From the NCBI GenBank assembly GCA_964647905.1, contig CAZYJR010000007.1:1-64000 (forward strand): a stretch of 64,000 nucleotides of DNA, written 5' to 3'. Under the pieces are notes generated by a model. It did not search any database. It had not been told where the DNA came from and saw nothing but the letters and a program-made list of their open reading frames with translations. Shown here piece after piece: positions 1 through 8,700 of this stretch (its first letter is position 1; each line of letters starts with the position of its first letter). This DNA comes from CAZYJR01 sp964647905. GTDB taxonomy: Bacteria > Desulfobacterota > DSM-4660 > Desulfatiglandales > HGW-15. Position numbers and translations under genes: made by a program.

Positions 1-14
1 TCTGCCTGTCCGGT

Positions 15-677
15 TTGACGAGGGGGAGGGGTTCACCCCCCTCCCTACTCTACAACAGAACCCGGAATGGGCGCAAAGACGAAAACGTGCCTTCCCATCT
101 CACGAATTCGGCCACTGAATATTACACCATAGAAAACGAATTGCTGCTGAAAAAGCCCTATAGCCAAGAAGAAAAGGACAATATCCTGCGTTATTACGAT
201 TTGTATCACGGCATCCTGGATTATTTGGCAAAGCGAATGGTCAGTGAGCGCGGCTACGCCCTCATCCTTGACGGCCATACCATGTCTTCGGTGGGATGGG
301 GGAGGGTTTATGACGAAGGCCGGGAAAGGAGCAACTTCGTGGTGGGGACTCTGGAAGACCAATCCGCTGATGCCGAGATCATCAATAACTTTGTGGAGGC
401 TCTGAAAAGTGGTACCGAGGCACATGCCCTTGGTTTGTCTACTGCAAAAAACGAGCCCTACGCAGGCGGCTATATCACTCGAAAGCACAAAGATCCTGAT
501 AATCATATCCATGTGATTCAACTTGAGGTGACCATGGACACCTACATGTATGAACCGGTTGAAGAAAGTGAAATCAAGCGCTATGCCCTAAAACAGCCCC
601 GGGTAAAGATAGTGCAGGACATCATAGGTCACGCCATTCACGCAGCCTGCACCACAGCGGACCGCATTTACCGTTAA
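15..677 (+). CDS. N-formylglutamate amidohydrolase-like protein, 5' part missing
   Basis: The family (PF05013) hydrolyses N-formylglutamate to glutamate and formate in histidine degradation. The visible part carries the central and C-terminal family blocks: YYDLYHGILDYL, ALILDGHTMSS and LSTAKNEPYAGGYITRKH. The N-terminal ~100 residues, with the usual IPHSG-type motif, are absent. The frame is open to the window edge, and the first ~15 residues, read through a G/C-rich hairpin, do not look like the family. The listed TTG start is therefore only the first possible one. It is either a remnant cut at its 5' end or a gene whose beginning lies outside the window. An insertion sequence follows 100 bp downstream. 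Family assignment is fairly secure; functionality is doubtful. Confidence 0.6.
   Translation: MTRGRGSPPSLLYNRTRNGRKDENVPSHLTNSATEYYTIENELLLKKPYSQEEKDNILRYYDLYHGILDYLAKRMVSERGYALILDGHTMSSVGWGRVYDEGRERSNFVVGTLEDQSADAEIINNFVEALKSGTEAHALGLSTAKNEPYAGGYITRKHKDPDNHIHVIQLEVTMDTYMYEPVEESEIKRYALKQPRVKIVQDIIGHAIHAACTTADRIYR
24..45. repeat. G/C-rich hairpin at the edge of the amidohydrolase homology
   Basis: GGGAGGGG (24-31) pairs perfectly with CCCCTCCC (38-45) across a 6-nt loop. It sits just where family similarity of the downstream reading frame begins, so it may mark an insertion or deletion junction. It could equally be a terminator-type stem of an upstream gene. Confidence 0.4.
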
Positions 678-784
678 AGGGTATTGAAGCGATCCACAAA
701 AATTGCCTTCTATACAATGAAGAAACTGTTAAGGCAGCAAACGACATTCGAAAAAATTGTGAGCGAACATTCAATTTGTTAAAT

Positions 785-814
785 GGGGCTATGCACTTGA
801 CTCCTGACACCCCA
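785..814 (+). repeat. Left terminal inverted repeat of the IS
   Basis: It begins GGGGCTATGCACTTGACTCC and matches the complement of 1800-1829 with about four mismatches over 30 nt. Confidence 0.8.
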
Positions 815-830
815 ATATGTAGTGTAGGGC

Positions 831-1784
831 ATGGAAGACTTCCCGACCACCCTTCTCGAGTTTCGGGAACGCTTCAGAGACGAAGAGGCATGCCTGGAAT
901 ACCTCGCAGGCCTTCGTTGGCCTGATGGTTTTTCGTGCCCCGCCTGCGGCTACGGCGATGCTCGTAAGACCGGTCGGGGCTTGTTTGAGTGCCGGAAGTG
1001 CCGACGCCAAGTCTCTGTTACGGCGGGCACATTGTTTCACGACACTCGAAAGCCGCTGAAAATGTGGTTTGAGGCCATGTGGCACATCACCAACCAGAAG
1101 TTCGGCGCGAACGCTCTGGACCTCCAACGTGTTCTGGGGTTGGGTAGCTACCACACGGCCTGGCGATGGTTGCACCGACTGCGCAGGGCCATGGTGCGGC
1201 CTGGACGGGATACCCTGTCCGGTGTGGTCGAGGTGGATGAGACATACATCGGTGGCGTGCAATCCGGAAAACGTGGACGAGGGGCCGAGGGTAAGACTCT
1301 GGTTGTTATCGGGGTTGAGGATAAAGGGGATCAAAGCAAGACAGGAAGGGGAATCGGCCGAATCCGTCTCCAGTGTGTGCCCGATGCCTCGGCTCAAAAT
1401 CTCTGCGGCTTTGTGCAAACCAACATCACGCCTGGAAGTTGCGTGCGCACGGACGGGTGGACGGGGTACGCGACACTGGGCGAAAAAGGGTATCAGCATA
1501 TCGTTGTCGGCGCTCGCGAACTGACAATCGCACATCGGATTGCCTCTCTACTGCAGAGGTGGCTTCTTGGCACCTATCAAGGAGCCGTGAAAGCTCAGCA
1601 CCTGGGCTACTACCTGGATGAGTTCACCTTTCGTTTCAATCGCCGGAGTTCTGCCAGCAGAGGGAAGTTGTTCTATCGTTTGGTCCAGCAGGCAGTGGAA
1701 ACCGCCCCTGTTCCCGGACGCCAGATCCTCGCTGCCAGCAAACATGAAATTTTGACCGATGACCCGGGAGAAATGCGCTTTTGA
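831..1784 (+). CDS. IS1595-family (ISXO2-like) transposase
   Basis: This 317-residue DDE transposase moves the surrounding element. Residues ~28-55 form a zinc ribbon (CPACG...CRKCRRQ). The catalytic domain shows VEVDETYIGG (first Asp), VRTDGWTGY (second Asp) and YYLDEFTFRFNRR (third acidic residue and the family FRFNRR signature). The length is normal for the family and the frame is uninterrupted, so the element could still be active. The ATG start lies ~45 bp inside the left terminal repeat. Confidence 0.92.
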   Translation: MEDFPTTLLEFRERFRDEEACLEYLAGLRWPDGFSCPACGYGDARKTGRGLFECRKCRRQVSVTAGTLFHDTRKPLKMWFEAMWHITNQKFGANALDLQRVLGLGSYHTAWRWLHRLRRAMVRPGRDTLSGVVEVDETYIGGVQSGKRGRGAEGKTLVVIGVEDKGDQSKTGRGIGRIRLQCVPDASAQNLCGFVQTNITPGSCVRTDGWTGYATLGEKGYQHIVVGARELTIAHRIASLLQRWLLGTYQGAVKAQHLGYYLDEFTFRFNRRSSASRGKLFYRLVQQAVETAPVPGRQILAASKHEILTDDPGEMRF

Positions 1785-1799
1785 GCCATCACAATATGT

Positions 1800-1829
1800 T
1801 GTGGTGTCGGGAGTCAAGTGCATACCCCC
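1800..1829 (-). repeat. Right terminal inverted repeat of the IS
   Basis: Read on the minus strand from 1829 it begins GGGGGTATGCACTTGACTCC, matching the left end at 785. Confidence 0.8.
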
Positions 1830-1859
1830 ATTTTATTTTTCGGATACCCCGATCACGGG

Positions 1860-3374
1860 CTATCCGGTGGGGAACAGCACCCTAAAACTCGTTCCTCCGT
1901 ACCCGAGGCAGTCGCCGGGGGTCTTTATGTTGGGGCAGGCAGAGATTCTTCCCGGGCATACGTCGGTATCCTCAGGGACAAAACCACACCGCTTGCTTTC
2001 GAAATCCAATGTGAATCCGAATCGCTCGGAAAAGGCCTTTGCTCTCATCAGATCCAGGGCCGCTCCTCCCGCATTGAACGAGTAGGGGTGCTTCGAGGAG
2101 TATTGCAGGGTTTCCTGAGTATGGAAGAAGCCTCCCAGGATCAGCTTCTGGTTTTGTTCGGAGATGCCTACGCCCGTGTCGGTCACTCTGATCTCCAGCC
2201 CATTTTCATTCTCTTGGAGTTTGACCTCGATGGTCCCTTCATCAGGGGTATTTTCAATGGCGTTCTTTAGAATTCCGCCCACAACCTTGCGCAAGACCTC
2301 CTTGTCCATGTTCAGTGTCAGGTCTTTTTCAAGATTTTGCACGATTACAAGGTCCCGGTCTCCCAGGTTTAAAGCCGCATCCCGACAGATCTCACCCAAA
2401 AAGGAGGAAAGGCTGATTGGCTCGAGGCTGATCTTCTCTACATGATATACGGATCGCACTATCTCCCTGATCCACTCGATAGACTCCCGGTAGCGCTCCG
2501 GTGCTTCCTGCCCCGCATCCACCACCAGGCGCAACGCATCCTCCAGCTCCTCGACCAGGCCCCAGATCAACTTCTTGTCCTCCACCTTACGATAGTGGAA
2601 AACGTCCTCAACCTTCTCCGCGATATCATTCAGGCGCGCCAAGTTACGCCGGGCGCGGGCGAGCCGTCCGGGCAGCTTATCCCTTCTCACCTCCGGGAAC
2701 TCCCGTTCAAACCGCTCTAGTACGCCTTTCAAAATGGCCAGGGGCGTTCGAAGCTCGTGAGCAAGGTGGTTTATCATTCGTTCTTTGGCCTTGTTGAGAT
2801 TGACCAGCTCTTCATAAAGGGTCATGTTCTCAAGGGCCACAGTGACATAGTGGGATATGGAAAAGAGCAGCTCTTCATCGTCCCGGGTGAAATCCCCGGC
2901 TATCTTGTTCAGTGATTGCAGTGATCCAACGCAGTTGCCGCGCCAGTCAATCAGGGGAATGCAAAGGATATTTCGGGTCTTGAATCCCGTCTTTTTGTCC
3001 ACATCCGGATAGAATCTCGGATCTTCGTAAGCATTGTTGACGAGGACCGGGGTCCGGTGTTTGAAGACCCATCCGGCCACACCGTAGTCCGAAGGGATGC
3101 GGATCTCCTTGCTTCGGAGACCGACAGCCACCAGGGACCAAAGGTCCTCGGTGGGCTCGTCATATACGAAGACCGTGCTCCGCTCCGACTCCATGGCTTC
3201 GTTCACCTGATGTATGATCACTTCGAACAGGGTTTCTCTGTTCAGTACGGAGGTAATGACCCGCCCCACATTGAAGGCCTTCTGATATCGGGACAGCTGC
3301 TTTTGGAGACGCCGGTCCTGCTCACGACGGCCCACGCCGGATCTGGGGGTTTGCTCGCCATCCGTTGGGATCAT
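1860..3374 (-). CDS. GAF-domain sensor histidine kinase with C-terminal cysteine cluster
   Basis: Soluble sensor kinase of 504 residues. A coiled start is followed by a GAF domain (~35-185), HisKA with INHLAHELRTPLAIL (phospho-acceptor His206), a helical insert (~260-310) and an ATPase domain with N-box KNAIENTPDEG and G1 box DTGVGIS. The usual glycine-rich G2 box is replaced by FNAGGAALDLMRAKAFSERF. Just before the last beta-strand sit four cysteines, C463, C473, C480 and C489, spaced C-x9-C-x6-C-x8-C and followed by LGYGGTSF. A kinase at 33634 has exactly the same spacing, suggesting a shared metal- or redox-sensing device; that is inference. No response regulator is adjacent. The start is supported by AAAGGAGGG 7 nt upstream. 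Confidence 0.85.
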   Translation of the reverse strand: MIPTDGEQTPRSGVGRREQDRRLQKQLSRYQKAFNVGRVITSVLNRETLFEVIIHQVNEAMESERSTVFVYDEPTEDLWSLVAVGLRSKEIRIPSDYGVAGWVFKHRTPVLVNNAYEDPRFYPDVDKKTGFKTRNILCIPLIDWRGNCVGSLQSLNKIAGDFTRDDEELLFSISHYVTVALENMTLYEELVNLNKAKERMINHLAHELRTPLAILKGVLERFEREFPEVRRDKLPGRLARARRNLARLNDIAEKVEDVFHYRKVEDKKLIWGLVEELEDALRLVVDAGQEAPERYRESIEWIREIVRSVYHVEKISLEPISLSSFLGEICRDAALNLGDRDLVIVQNLEKDLTLNMDKEVLRKVVGGILKNAIENTPDEGTIEVKLQENENGLEIRVTDTGVGISEQNQKLILGGFFHTQETLQYSSKHPYSFNAGGAALDLMRAKAFSERFGFTLDFESKRCGFVPEDTDVCPGRISACPNIKTPGDCLGYGGTSFRVLFPTG

Positions 3375-3473
3375 CGCTCACCCTCCTTTCGAAGCAGAGA
3401 TCTCGGGATTCCGCACCCTCCGTTGGAACCAAGTGGTGGGATTCTGCAGGATAGGAATTTGAAATAATCAGAA

Positions 3474-4079
3474 TCAGTTAGTGTGAGAAGCAACAATACG
3501 CTTCAGTTCATCACCTCTTTCCGAGGGAAATTCTATGCGGATTCGCTCGCTTTCGCGCGCCTTCCTATCCTTTCCCAGCCTTGCCAGCGTGCGGGAAAGC
3601 ATTGTTTTCGGCCTAGAATACTCCACGACCACCCAGTTCCCCGAATACCCAGGCAGGGAGATCCGGTAAGTTTTCCGGACAAACCGGCCCGGGGATGTCC
3701 CCTCAGGTCGACTCTTCGTTTCGATTGAAGCAATATCCTCAAGGGGTATCCTCGTTACCACGTTCGGGTTACCTTTCTCGGTCGATATGGGGAGTATTAG
3801 GTATCCGCCTTTCACCAATACCTTCTTGACATTGTTGCTATATGCTACGATTCCAAGAAGTCCCAGCACAGGGACGGCAAGAACCCAGATTGCACCCGTG
3901 TAACAGCGCCAATAGAGGTCCGGCCAACCCCCAGAAAACTCCGGTACACCAGGGATGAGCTTCGCCACCCCAGCCATGGCCACGGGCAGGAAAACCAGCG
4001 AGGGAAAGGCGTAGTACACAATATACTTCCTCAGGATGACAGCGAAGGATAATCGGACCTTTTCCTCGAACTGAAGCAT
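3474..4079 (-). CDS. Two-helix membrane protein with PH-like domain
   Basis: A 201-residue protein with membrane segments at about 20-40 and 62-82 and a ~115-residue cytoplasmic part (IPLEDIASIETK...RKTYRISL...WVVVEYSRP) that resembles bacterial PH-like domains in size and strand pattern. The charged C-terminus is rich in Arg and Glu. A good ribosome site (AAGGAGA) precedes the ATG. It lies 99 bp upstream of the GAF kinase on the same strand and could be co-transcribed. No function is assigned; the PH-like reading is tentative. Confidence 0.65.
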   Translation of the reverse strand: MLQFEEKVRLSFAVILRKYIVYYAFPSLVFLPVAMAGVAKLIPGVPEFSGGWPDLYWRCYTGAIWVLAVPVLGLLGIVAYSNNVKKVLVKGGYLILPISTEKGNPNVVTRIPLEDIASIETKSRPEGTSPGRFVRKTYRISLPGYSGNWVVVEYSRPKTMLSRTLARLGKDRKARESERIRIEFPSERGDELKRIVASHTN

Positions 4080-4405
4080 GATTCGATCTCCTTAGATGGA
4101 GTTGAGGAAAACCGGGGAACAGAGGCTTCCTTCCAAGCTCGACACATGGCGGCCCTGTGGAAATGTAATCGGCCGCCCCCGCCCGCTGGATAAACAAAGG
4201 GATTTCCGCATCCTATAATACCGAGGCCATCGTTATTAGAGATTCCTATATGATACCGGGTTTCTCCCAGAGTCGTCCTACTGCCGGGGGCACCGGCCCC
4301 ACAGATCGAAGCCGAAATTAAGAGAAAGGGCCATTTCTGGACGGAAACAAGCTAGATCTCTATCTCCAAAACACCTACTGTATGCCATATCGGGCCAACA
4401 ATCAC
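4080..4405. other. 326-bp intergenic region with one copy of a dispersed repeat
   Basis: No convincing gene. It holds a small GGGG/CCCC hairpin near 4287-4300 and, at 4311-4352, a 42-nt sequence found again in opposite orientation at 50589-50630. Confidence 0.5.
4311..4352 (+). repeat. Dispersed 42-nt repeat, copy A
   Basis: Matches the minus strand of 50589-50630 at 37 of 42 positions. All five differences are A here and G in the other copy. The core is GAGAAAGGGCC followed by TTTCTGGACGGAAAC. It is intergenic in both places. Confidence 0.7.
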
Positions 4406-5146
4406 TCACAGGTCCTTGATTTTCTGAAGGTCCATTGACGGGATAACAAATACACCTTCCTCTTTCATTTCCTCCACGGCCTTCCGGCTCGTGTCAGGGG
4501 CCACCCCCCTGCAAAGGTCCTCGATAACAACCACCTTGTACCCTGCCCTGGCGGCGTCGATCGCCGTTGCCTTCACACAGTAGTCGGTGGCAAGCCCGTA
4601 CACGACGACTTTGCGGACCATGTTCCTCCTGAGAATCTTGTTCATTTCGGTCTCGGCGCCACCGTCATCCTGAAAGCCCGAATAGCTGTCATAACGGGAA
4701 TCCTGTCCCTTCTTCACAATCGCGAGGAAGAGGTTGTTATCCACCAGGACCCGGGCGTTTTCCGTTCCCTGAATGCAGTGGGGCGGCCACAGCACCTGGG
4801 TCCGGCCATCGACCTCAATGACCTCGAAGGGGTCCTTGCCGTCATGGTTCGTGAAGAAGGAGATATGATCCCCTGGGTGCCAGTCCTGGGTGCCGAAGAT
4901 CAGAAAGCCCTCCTCACGCAAGACCTTGGTGGCCTCTTCCACTTTTCTCACATAGGACTCATCAGCGCCCTCGACAGCAAGGGCTCCCTTTTTCCAAGTA
5001 GTAAAATCTCCCTGAACATCTACTACAATCACACCGACATGGCCTTCTGATCCACAATCCGCACAAGCCATGGTCACAGACGCATGCATTAAGAGCACCA
5101 AAAAAAGCGTCACCATAAAAACATAAACTGTTTTATACATTATCAT
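4406..5146 (-). CDS. Exported isochorismatase/nicotinamidase-family hydrolase
   Basis: A 246-residue cysteine hydrolase. After a hydrophobic signal sequence (~residues 5-28) the mature part begins near GHVGVIVVDVQGDF, which holds the catalytic Asp. The metal site is DWHPGDHISF, and the nucleophile lies in GLATDYCVKATA. These features favour nicotinamidase (PncA: nicotinamide to nicotinate) over isochorismatase. PncA is normally cytoplasmic, so a secreted version would act on external amides; that is inference. Start alternatives are ATG at 5146 or the third codon. It stands apart from the divergent copB. Confidence 0.8.
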   Translation of the reverse strand: MIMYKTVYVFMVTLFLVLLMHASVTMACADCGSEGHVGVIVVDVQGDFTTWKKGALAVEGADESYVRKVEEATKVLREEGFLIFGTQDWHPGDHISFFTNHDGKDPFEVIEVDGRTQVLWPPHCIQGTENARVLVDNNLFLAIVKKGQDSRYDSYSGFQDDGGAETEMNKILRRNMVRKVVVYGLATDYCVKATAIDAARAGYKVVVIEDLCRGVAPDTSRKAVEEMKEEGVFVIPSMDLQKIKDL

Positions 5147-5462
5147 GCCTCTTTATCACCTTTTAAGTTATGTTATAGTGGTTTCAAGAGGGCGGTAAGG
5201 ACCGCGAAGTCATGTGTCAGAACAGGATAGTAAATTTATGATTAGCATGATAGGCGAAAACGTTGTTGGGTGTCAACGAGGGAAGCATTACGATATGTAG
5301 AGGGCAGGAAAAAGGCTGTGCGCTCGGCGGAGGGCACGAGAGTCGGTGGGGAGCCTTTGAGGCCAAGGTGTGTCGCCGGATTTCGAAATCTTCCCCCCGG
5401 CGTCTGCCTGTTCGAGCGATGCTCCGTCTCTCCGCTCCCGCAAGTTCACAGGGAGGTTTGCT
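5147..5462. other. Intergenic region between divergent hydrolase and copB
   Basis: AT-rich at its left end (5160-5190, TATAAC-type hexamer on the minus strand) and GC-rich at the right. No convincing gene or strong promoter is seen. Open frames here are continuations of shadows of the CopB gene. Confidence 0.4.
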
Positions 5463-7562
5463 ATGAGCTCTGTTCATCGTGCGGTTTTCGCGGCCGTCAT
5501 TATCCACTGCCTGTGGATCTGCCCCTGCCTTGCGGGTCGGTGCAGGGCTTTGCCCCGCGGGCCTACACCTCGAACGGGATCCGAACGAGGACGGCAAGGT
5601 AGGTGGGGGGGCGACCATCACGCCCACATGGTGGCGGACTTCCGAAAGCGCTTCTGGATCTCCCTGGGCTCGACGCTCCCCATCCTGGCCCTGAGCCCCA
5701 TGATTCAGGCCTTTTTGGGCTTCCGGGAGACGTTCGGGTTCTCGGGGGATGCCTATCTTCTGTGGGCGCTCTCCTCCTTCGTCTTCTTCTACGGAGGCTG
5801 GCCGTTTCTCAAGGGGCTGTTCGACGAGCTGGGCAAGAAGCAGCCCGGGATGATGACGCTGATCGCCATCGCCATCACCACCGCCTACGCATACAGCAGC
5901 GTGGTCGTCTTCGGTTTGAGCGGCAAGGTCTTCTTCTGGGAGCTGGCCACGCTGATCGACATCATGCTGCTGGGCCACTGGATCGAGATGAAGTCCGTGA
6001 TGGGGGCCTCCCGCGCCCTGGAGGAGCTCGCCAAGCTCATGCCGTCCAATGCACACAAGGTCATGCCGGACGGGCGCACCCGGGAGGTCGGCATCGAGGA
6101 GATCCAGCCGGGGGACAAGGTCCTCGTCAAGCCCGGAGAGAAGGTCCCCGTGGACGGTGAGGTGGTCGAAGGCGAGAGCGCGGTCAACGAGGCCATGCTC
6201 ACCGGCGAGTCCAAGCCGGTCTCGAAGACCGTGGGTTCCAAGATCATCGGAGGGGCCATCAACGGGGAGGGCTCCCTCACAGCCGAGGTGCAGAAGACCG
6301 GCAAGGACTCGTTTCTCTCCCAGATGATCGGCCTCGTGGAAGAGGCCCAGCAGAGCAAGTCCCGAAGCCAGGATCTGGCCAACCGGGCGGCCCTCTGGTT
6401 GACGATCATCGCGTTGTCCTGCGGGGCCGTCACGCTCTTGGTCTGGCTGGTTTTCGTCGATCGGGACTTCGCTTTCTCCCTGGAGCGGACCGTCACGGTG
6501 ATGGTCATCACCTGTCCGCACGCCCTGGGGCTCGCCGTGCCCCTGGTGGTGGCGGTGTCCACGGCCCTGTCGGCCAAGAACGGGCTCCTGATCCGGGACC
6601 GGGCGGCCTTCGAAAGGGGGAGGAACATCCAGGCGATCATCTTCGACAAGACCGGGACCCTGACCAAGGGGGAGTTCGGCGTGACCGACACGGTGGTCTT
6701 CTCGGACGATGCGGATGAGGAGACGCTGCTCGCACAGGCGGCCGCGATCGAAACCCACTCGGAGCACCCGATCGCCAAGGGCATCGCAGCCGCGGTCGAG
6801 AGCCCCCCCAAGGTAGAGGAGTTCAAGTCGATTCCCGGGAAAGGGGCCCAGGGAAGGGTGGAAGGCCGGGAGGTCAAGGTGGTAAACCCCGGCTATCTCA
6901 GGGAGAACGATCTTTCCATCGAGGACGAGCGGATCGAGACGTTCAACTCCCAGGGGAAGACCGTCGTGTTCGTGACCGTCGACGGGGAGGTCCAGGGCGC
7001 CCTCGCCCTCGCGGACATCATCCGGGACGAGTCCCGTGGGGCCGTCGGCAAGCTCAGGGAGATGGGCATCCGCTGCATGATGCTCACGGGCGACAACGAG
7101 CTGGTGGCCAAGTGGGTCTCCGAGGAGATCGGACTGGACGAGTACTTCGCAGAGGTCCTGCCCAAGGACAAGGCGGAGAAGGTCAAGGAGGTCCAATCCA
7201 GAGGCCTGATCACGGCCATGACCGGGGACGGGGTCAACGACGCGCCGGCCCTGGCGCAGGCCGATGTGGGCATCGCCATCGGCGCCGGGACCGACGTGGC
7301 CGTTCAAACCGCGGACATCATCCTGGTCCGAAGCAACCCGATGGACGCCGTGGCGATCCTGGACCTGTCCCGGGCGACTTTCCGCAAGATGGTGCAGAAC
7401 CTGGTGTGGGCCACGGGCTACAACGCCTTCGCCATTCCCCTGGCCGCAGGCGTCCTCTATGGGTACGGCATTCTTTTGTCACCGGCCATGGGCGCCGTCT
7501 TGATGTCGCTCAGCACGGTGATTGTGGCCGTCAATGCCCGATTTCTGAGGGTCGAGAAGTAG
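5463..7562 (+). CDS. copB: CopB-type copper-translocating P-type ATPase
   Basis: P1B-ATPase exporting copper ions (family CopB). Signatures: CPH membrane motif in ITCPHALGLAVPL, TGES, phosphorylation motif DKTGTLTKG, SEHPIAKG, GDGVNDAPAL, and about eight membrane helices. The conserved protein starts near DHHAHMVADFRKRFW, where other CopBs carry a His-rich tail. The first ~50 residues from the ATG at 5463 (RBS GGGAGG, 6 nt) look like an unrelated signal peptide plus Arg/Pro-rich sequence, and a run of seven G at 5605-5611 lies in between. A frameshift or deletion near the N-terminus is possible; the ATG at 5628 is an alternative start. A kinase and an electron-transfer gene set follow on the same strand. 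Confidence 0.85.
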   Translation: MSSVHRAVFAAVIIHCLWICPCLAGRCRALPRGPTPRTGSERGRQGRWGGDHHAHMVADFRKRFWISLGSTLPILALSPMIQAFLGFRETFGFSGDAYLLWALSSFVFFYGGWPFLKGLFDELGKKQPGMMTLIAIAITTAYAYSSVVVFGLSGKVFFWELATLIDIMLLGHWIEMKSVMGASRALEELAKLMPSNAHKVMPDGRTREVGIEEIQPGDKVLVKPGEKVPVDGEVVEGESAVNEAMLTGESKPVSKTVGSKIIGGAINGEGSLTAEVQKTGKDSFLSQMIGLVEEAQQSKSRSQDLANRAALWLTIIALSCGAVTLLVWLVFVDRDFAFSLERTVTVMVITCPHALGLAVPLVVAVSTALSAKNGLLIRDRAAFERGRNIQAIIFDKTGTLTKGEFGVTDTVVFSDDADEETLLAQAAAIETHSEHPIAKGIAAAVESPPKVEEFKSIPGKGAQGRVEGREVKVVNPGYLRENDLSIEDERIETFNSQGKTVVFVTVDGEVQGALALADIIRDESRGAVGKLREMGIRCMMLTGDNELVAKWVSEEIGLDEYFAEVLPKDKAEKVKEVQSRGLITAMTGDGVNDAPALAQADVGIAIGAGTDVAVQTADIILVRSNPMDAVAILDLSRATFRKMVQNLVWATGYNAFAIPLAAGVLYGYGILLSPAMGAVLMSLSTVIVAVNARFLRVEK

Positions 7563-7611
7563 GACTGCCGGTAAGCAGACAACACCTGCACAGGATCTCC
7601 AGCTCGAGCCG

Positions 7612-8679
7612 ATGACCATGGGATCGACGGACAACCATAACAGGAACTTGAAGCTGGTCGTGCTTGCCGTCCTCATCGGCGGGATTCTGGCCCTCCACTA
7701 CCTCACCCTCCACGAGAAGGCGCTCCACCACGCGGTGTACCGGATGCTGTTTTACCTGCCGCTCGTCCTGGGGAGCTTCTGGTTCGGCCTGAGAGGGGCG
7801 GCGGGGGTTTCCGCGGCTGTCGCCCTTTTCTACCTCCCCTTTGTTTACCAACAGTGGCGAGGGATCGACCGCGACTTCAGCATCCTGCTGGAGGGCGCAC
7901 TCTACGTGTTCATCGCCCTGGTGCTGGGCCACCTGTCGGAGAAGGAGCGAAGGGAGCAGGCCGCGAGAGTCGAAGCGGAGCGGCTTGCGGGGATCGGAAG
8001 GGCCGTGGCCGAGATCGCCCACGACATGAAATCCCCCTTGATGGCCATCGGCGGCTTTGTCACCCAGGTCTCGCGAAAGCTGCCGTCCGACGACCCCGGC
8101 AGGAAAAAGCTCGATCTCGTGGTGCGCGAGACCTCCAGGCTTGAGTCCATGGTGAGAGAGATGCTGGATTTCGGGCGCCCGCTCGAGCTCCGGAAAAGCG
8201 CCGAGGACCTCAACCGGCTGGTGGAGGACTGCGTGGAAGCATGCCGTCCCATTGCCGACAAGCAGGGCGTGGAGATCCGGACGGAGCTGGGTCCAGATCT
8301 GCCCCCGCTTGCCCTCGACCGGAACCGGTTCAATCAGGTCGTCATGAACCTGATCACGAACGCCGTTCAGGCCTCAGCCTCCGGGGAGACCGTTCTGGCG
8401 CGGACGCGGAGGGAAGGGGATGAGGCCGTGCTGGATCTGCGCGATCACGGTCGAGGCATCCGGGAGGAGGACCGGGACAAGGTGTTCGAGCCCTTTGTCT
8501 CCACCAAGAAGGGGGGGACCGGCCTGGGGCTGCCCATCGTGAAAAAGATCGTCGAGGCCCACGGGGGAAGGGTTTTATGGCGGGCCAACCCGGAAGGGGG
8601 CGTCACCTTTTCGGTGAGGCAGCCTGCAAACAAGGGGACCATGGGGGGCGATGCGGCCGCCCGAGACGAAGCTGCTTGA
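7612..8679 (+). CDS. Membrane sensor histidine kinase (NtrB/ZraS-like)
   Basis: A 355-residue kinase with three or four N-terminal membrane helices (~15-105), a short linker, HisKA with EIAHDMKSPLMAIGG, N-box NLITNAVQAS, G1 DHGRGI and G2 GTGLGLPIVKK. There is no recognisable periplasmic domain, so the stimulus may be sensed within the membrane. It begins 49 bp after copB and is followed 21 bp later by the next gene, so it appears to belong to this operon. No cognate response regulator lies nearby. Alternative start is ATG at 7618. Confidence 0.85.
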   Translation: MTMGSTDNHNRNLKLVVLAVLIGGILALHYLTLHEKALHHAVYRMLFYLPLVLGSFWFGLRGAAGVSAAVALFYLPFVYQQWRGIDRDFSILLEGALYVFIALVLGHLSEKERREQAARVEAERLAGIGRAVAEIAHDMKSPLMAIGGFVTQVSRKLPSDDPGRKKLDLVVRETSRLESMVREMLDFGRPLELRKSAEDLNRLVEDCVEACRPIADKQGVEIRTELGPDLPPLALDRNRFNQVVMNLITNAVQASASGETVLARTRREGDEAVLDLRDHGRGIREEDRDKVFEPFVSTKKGGTGLGLPIVKKIVEAHGGRVLWRANPEGGVTFSVRQPANKGTMGGDAAARDEAA

Positions 8680-8700
8680 CCTGGAAGGCGGGGGGATCAG

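Larger units (their letters stand above)
781..1833 (+). mobile_element. IS1595-family insertion sequence
   Basis: A ~1.05-kb element with one transposase gene flanked by terminal inverted repeats. The left end reads from 785 and the right end reads inward from 1829. Over about 30 nt they agree except at four positions and share the block TATGCACTTGACTCC. Flanking AAAT/ATTT adds possible extra pairing, so the exact ends are uncertain by ~4 nt. No convincing 8-bp target duplication is visible, so the insertion may be old or the flanks rearranged. Confidence 0.85.

Noticed and set aside
773..1841. Target-site duplication flanking the IS
   Set aside because: The 8-bp flanks on the two sides do not match in any register tried.
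5217..7307. A 696-codon open frame on the minus strand opposite copB
   Set aside because: It mirrors the third-position GC bias of copB, shows Asp/Gly/Arg/Leu-rich sequence without domains, and copB has all catalytic motifs on the plus strand.
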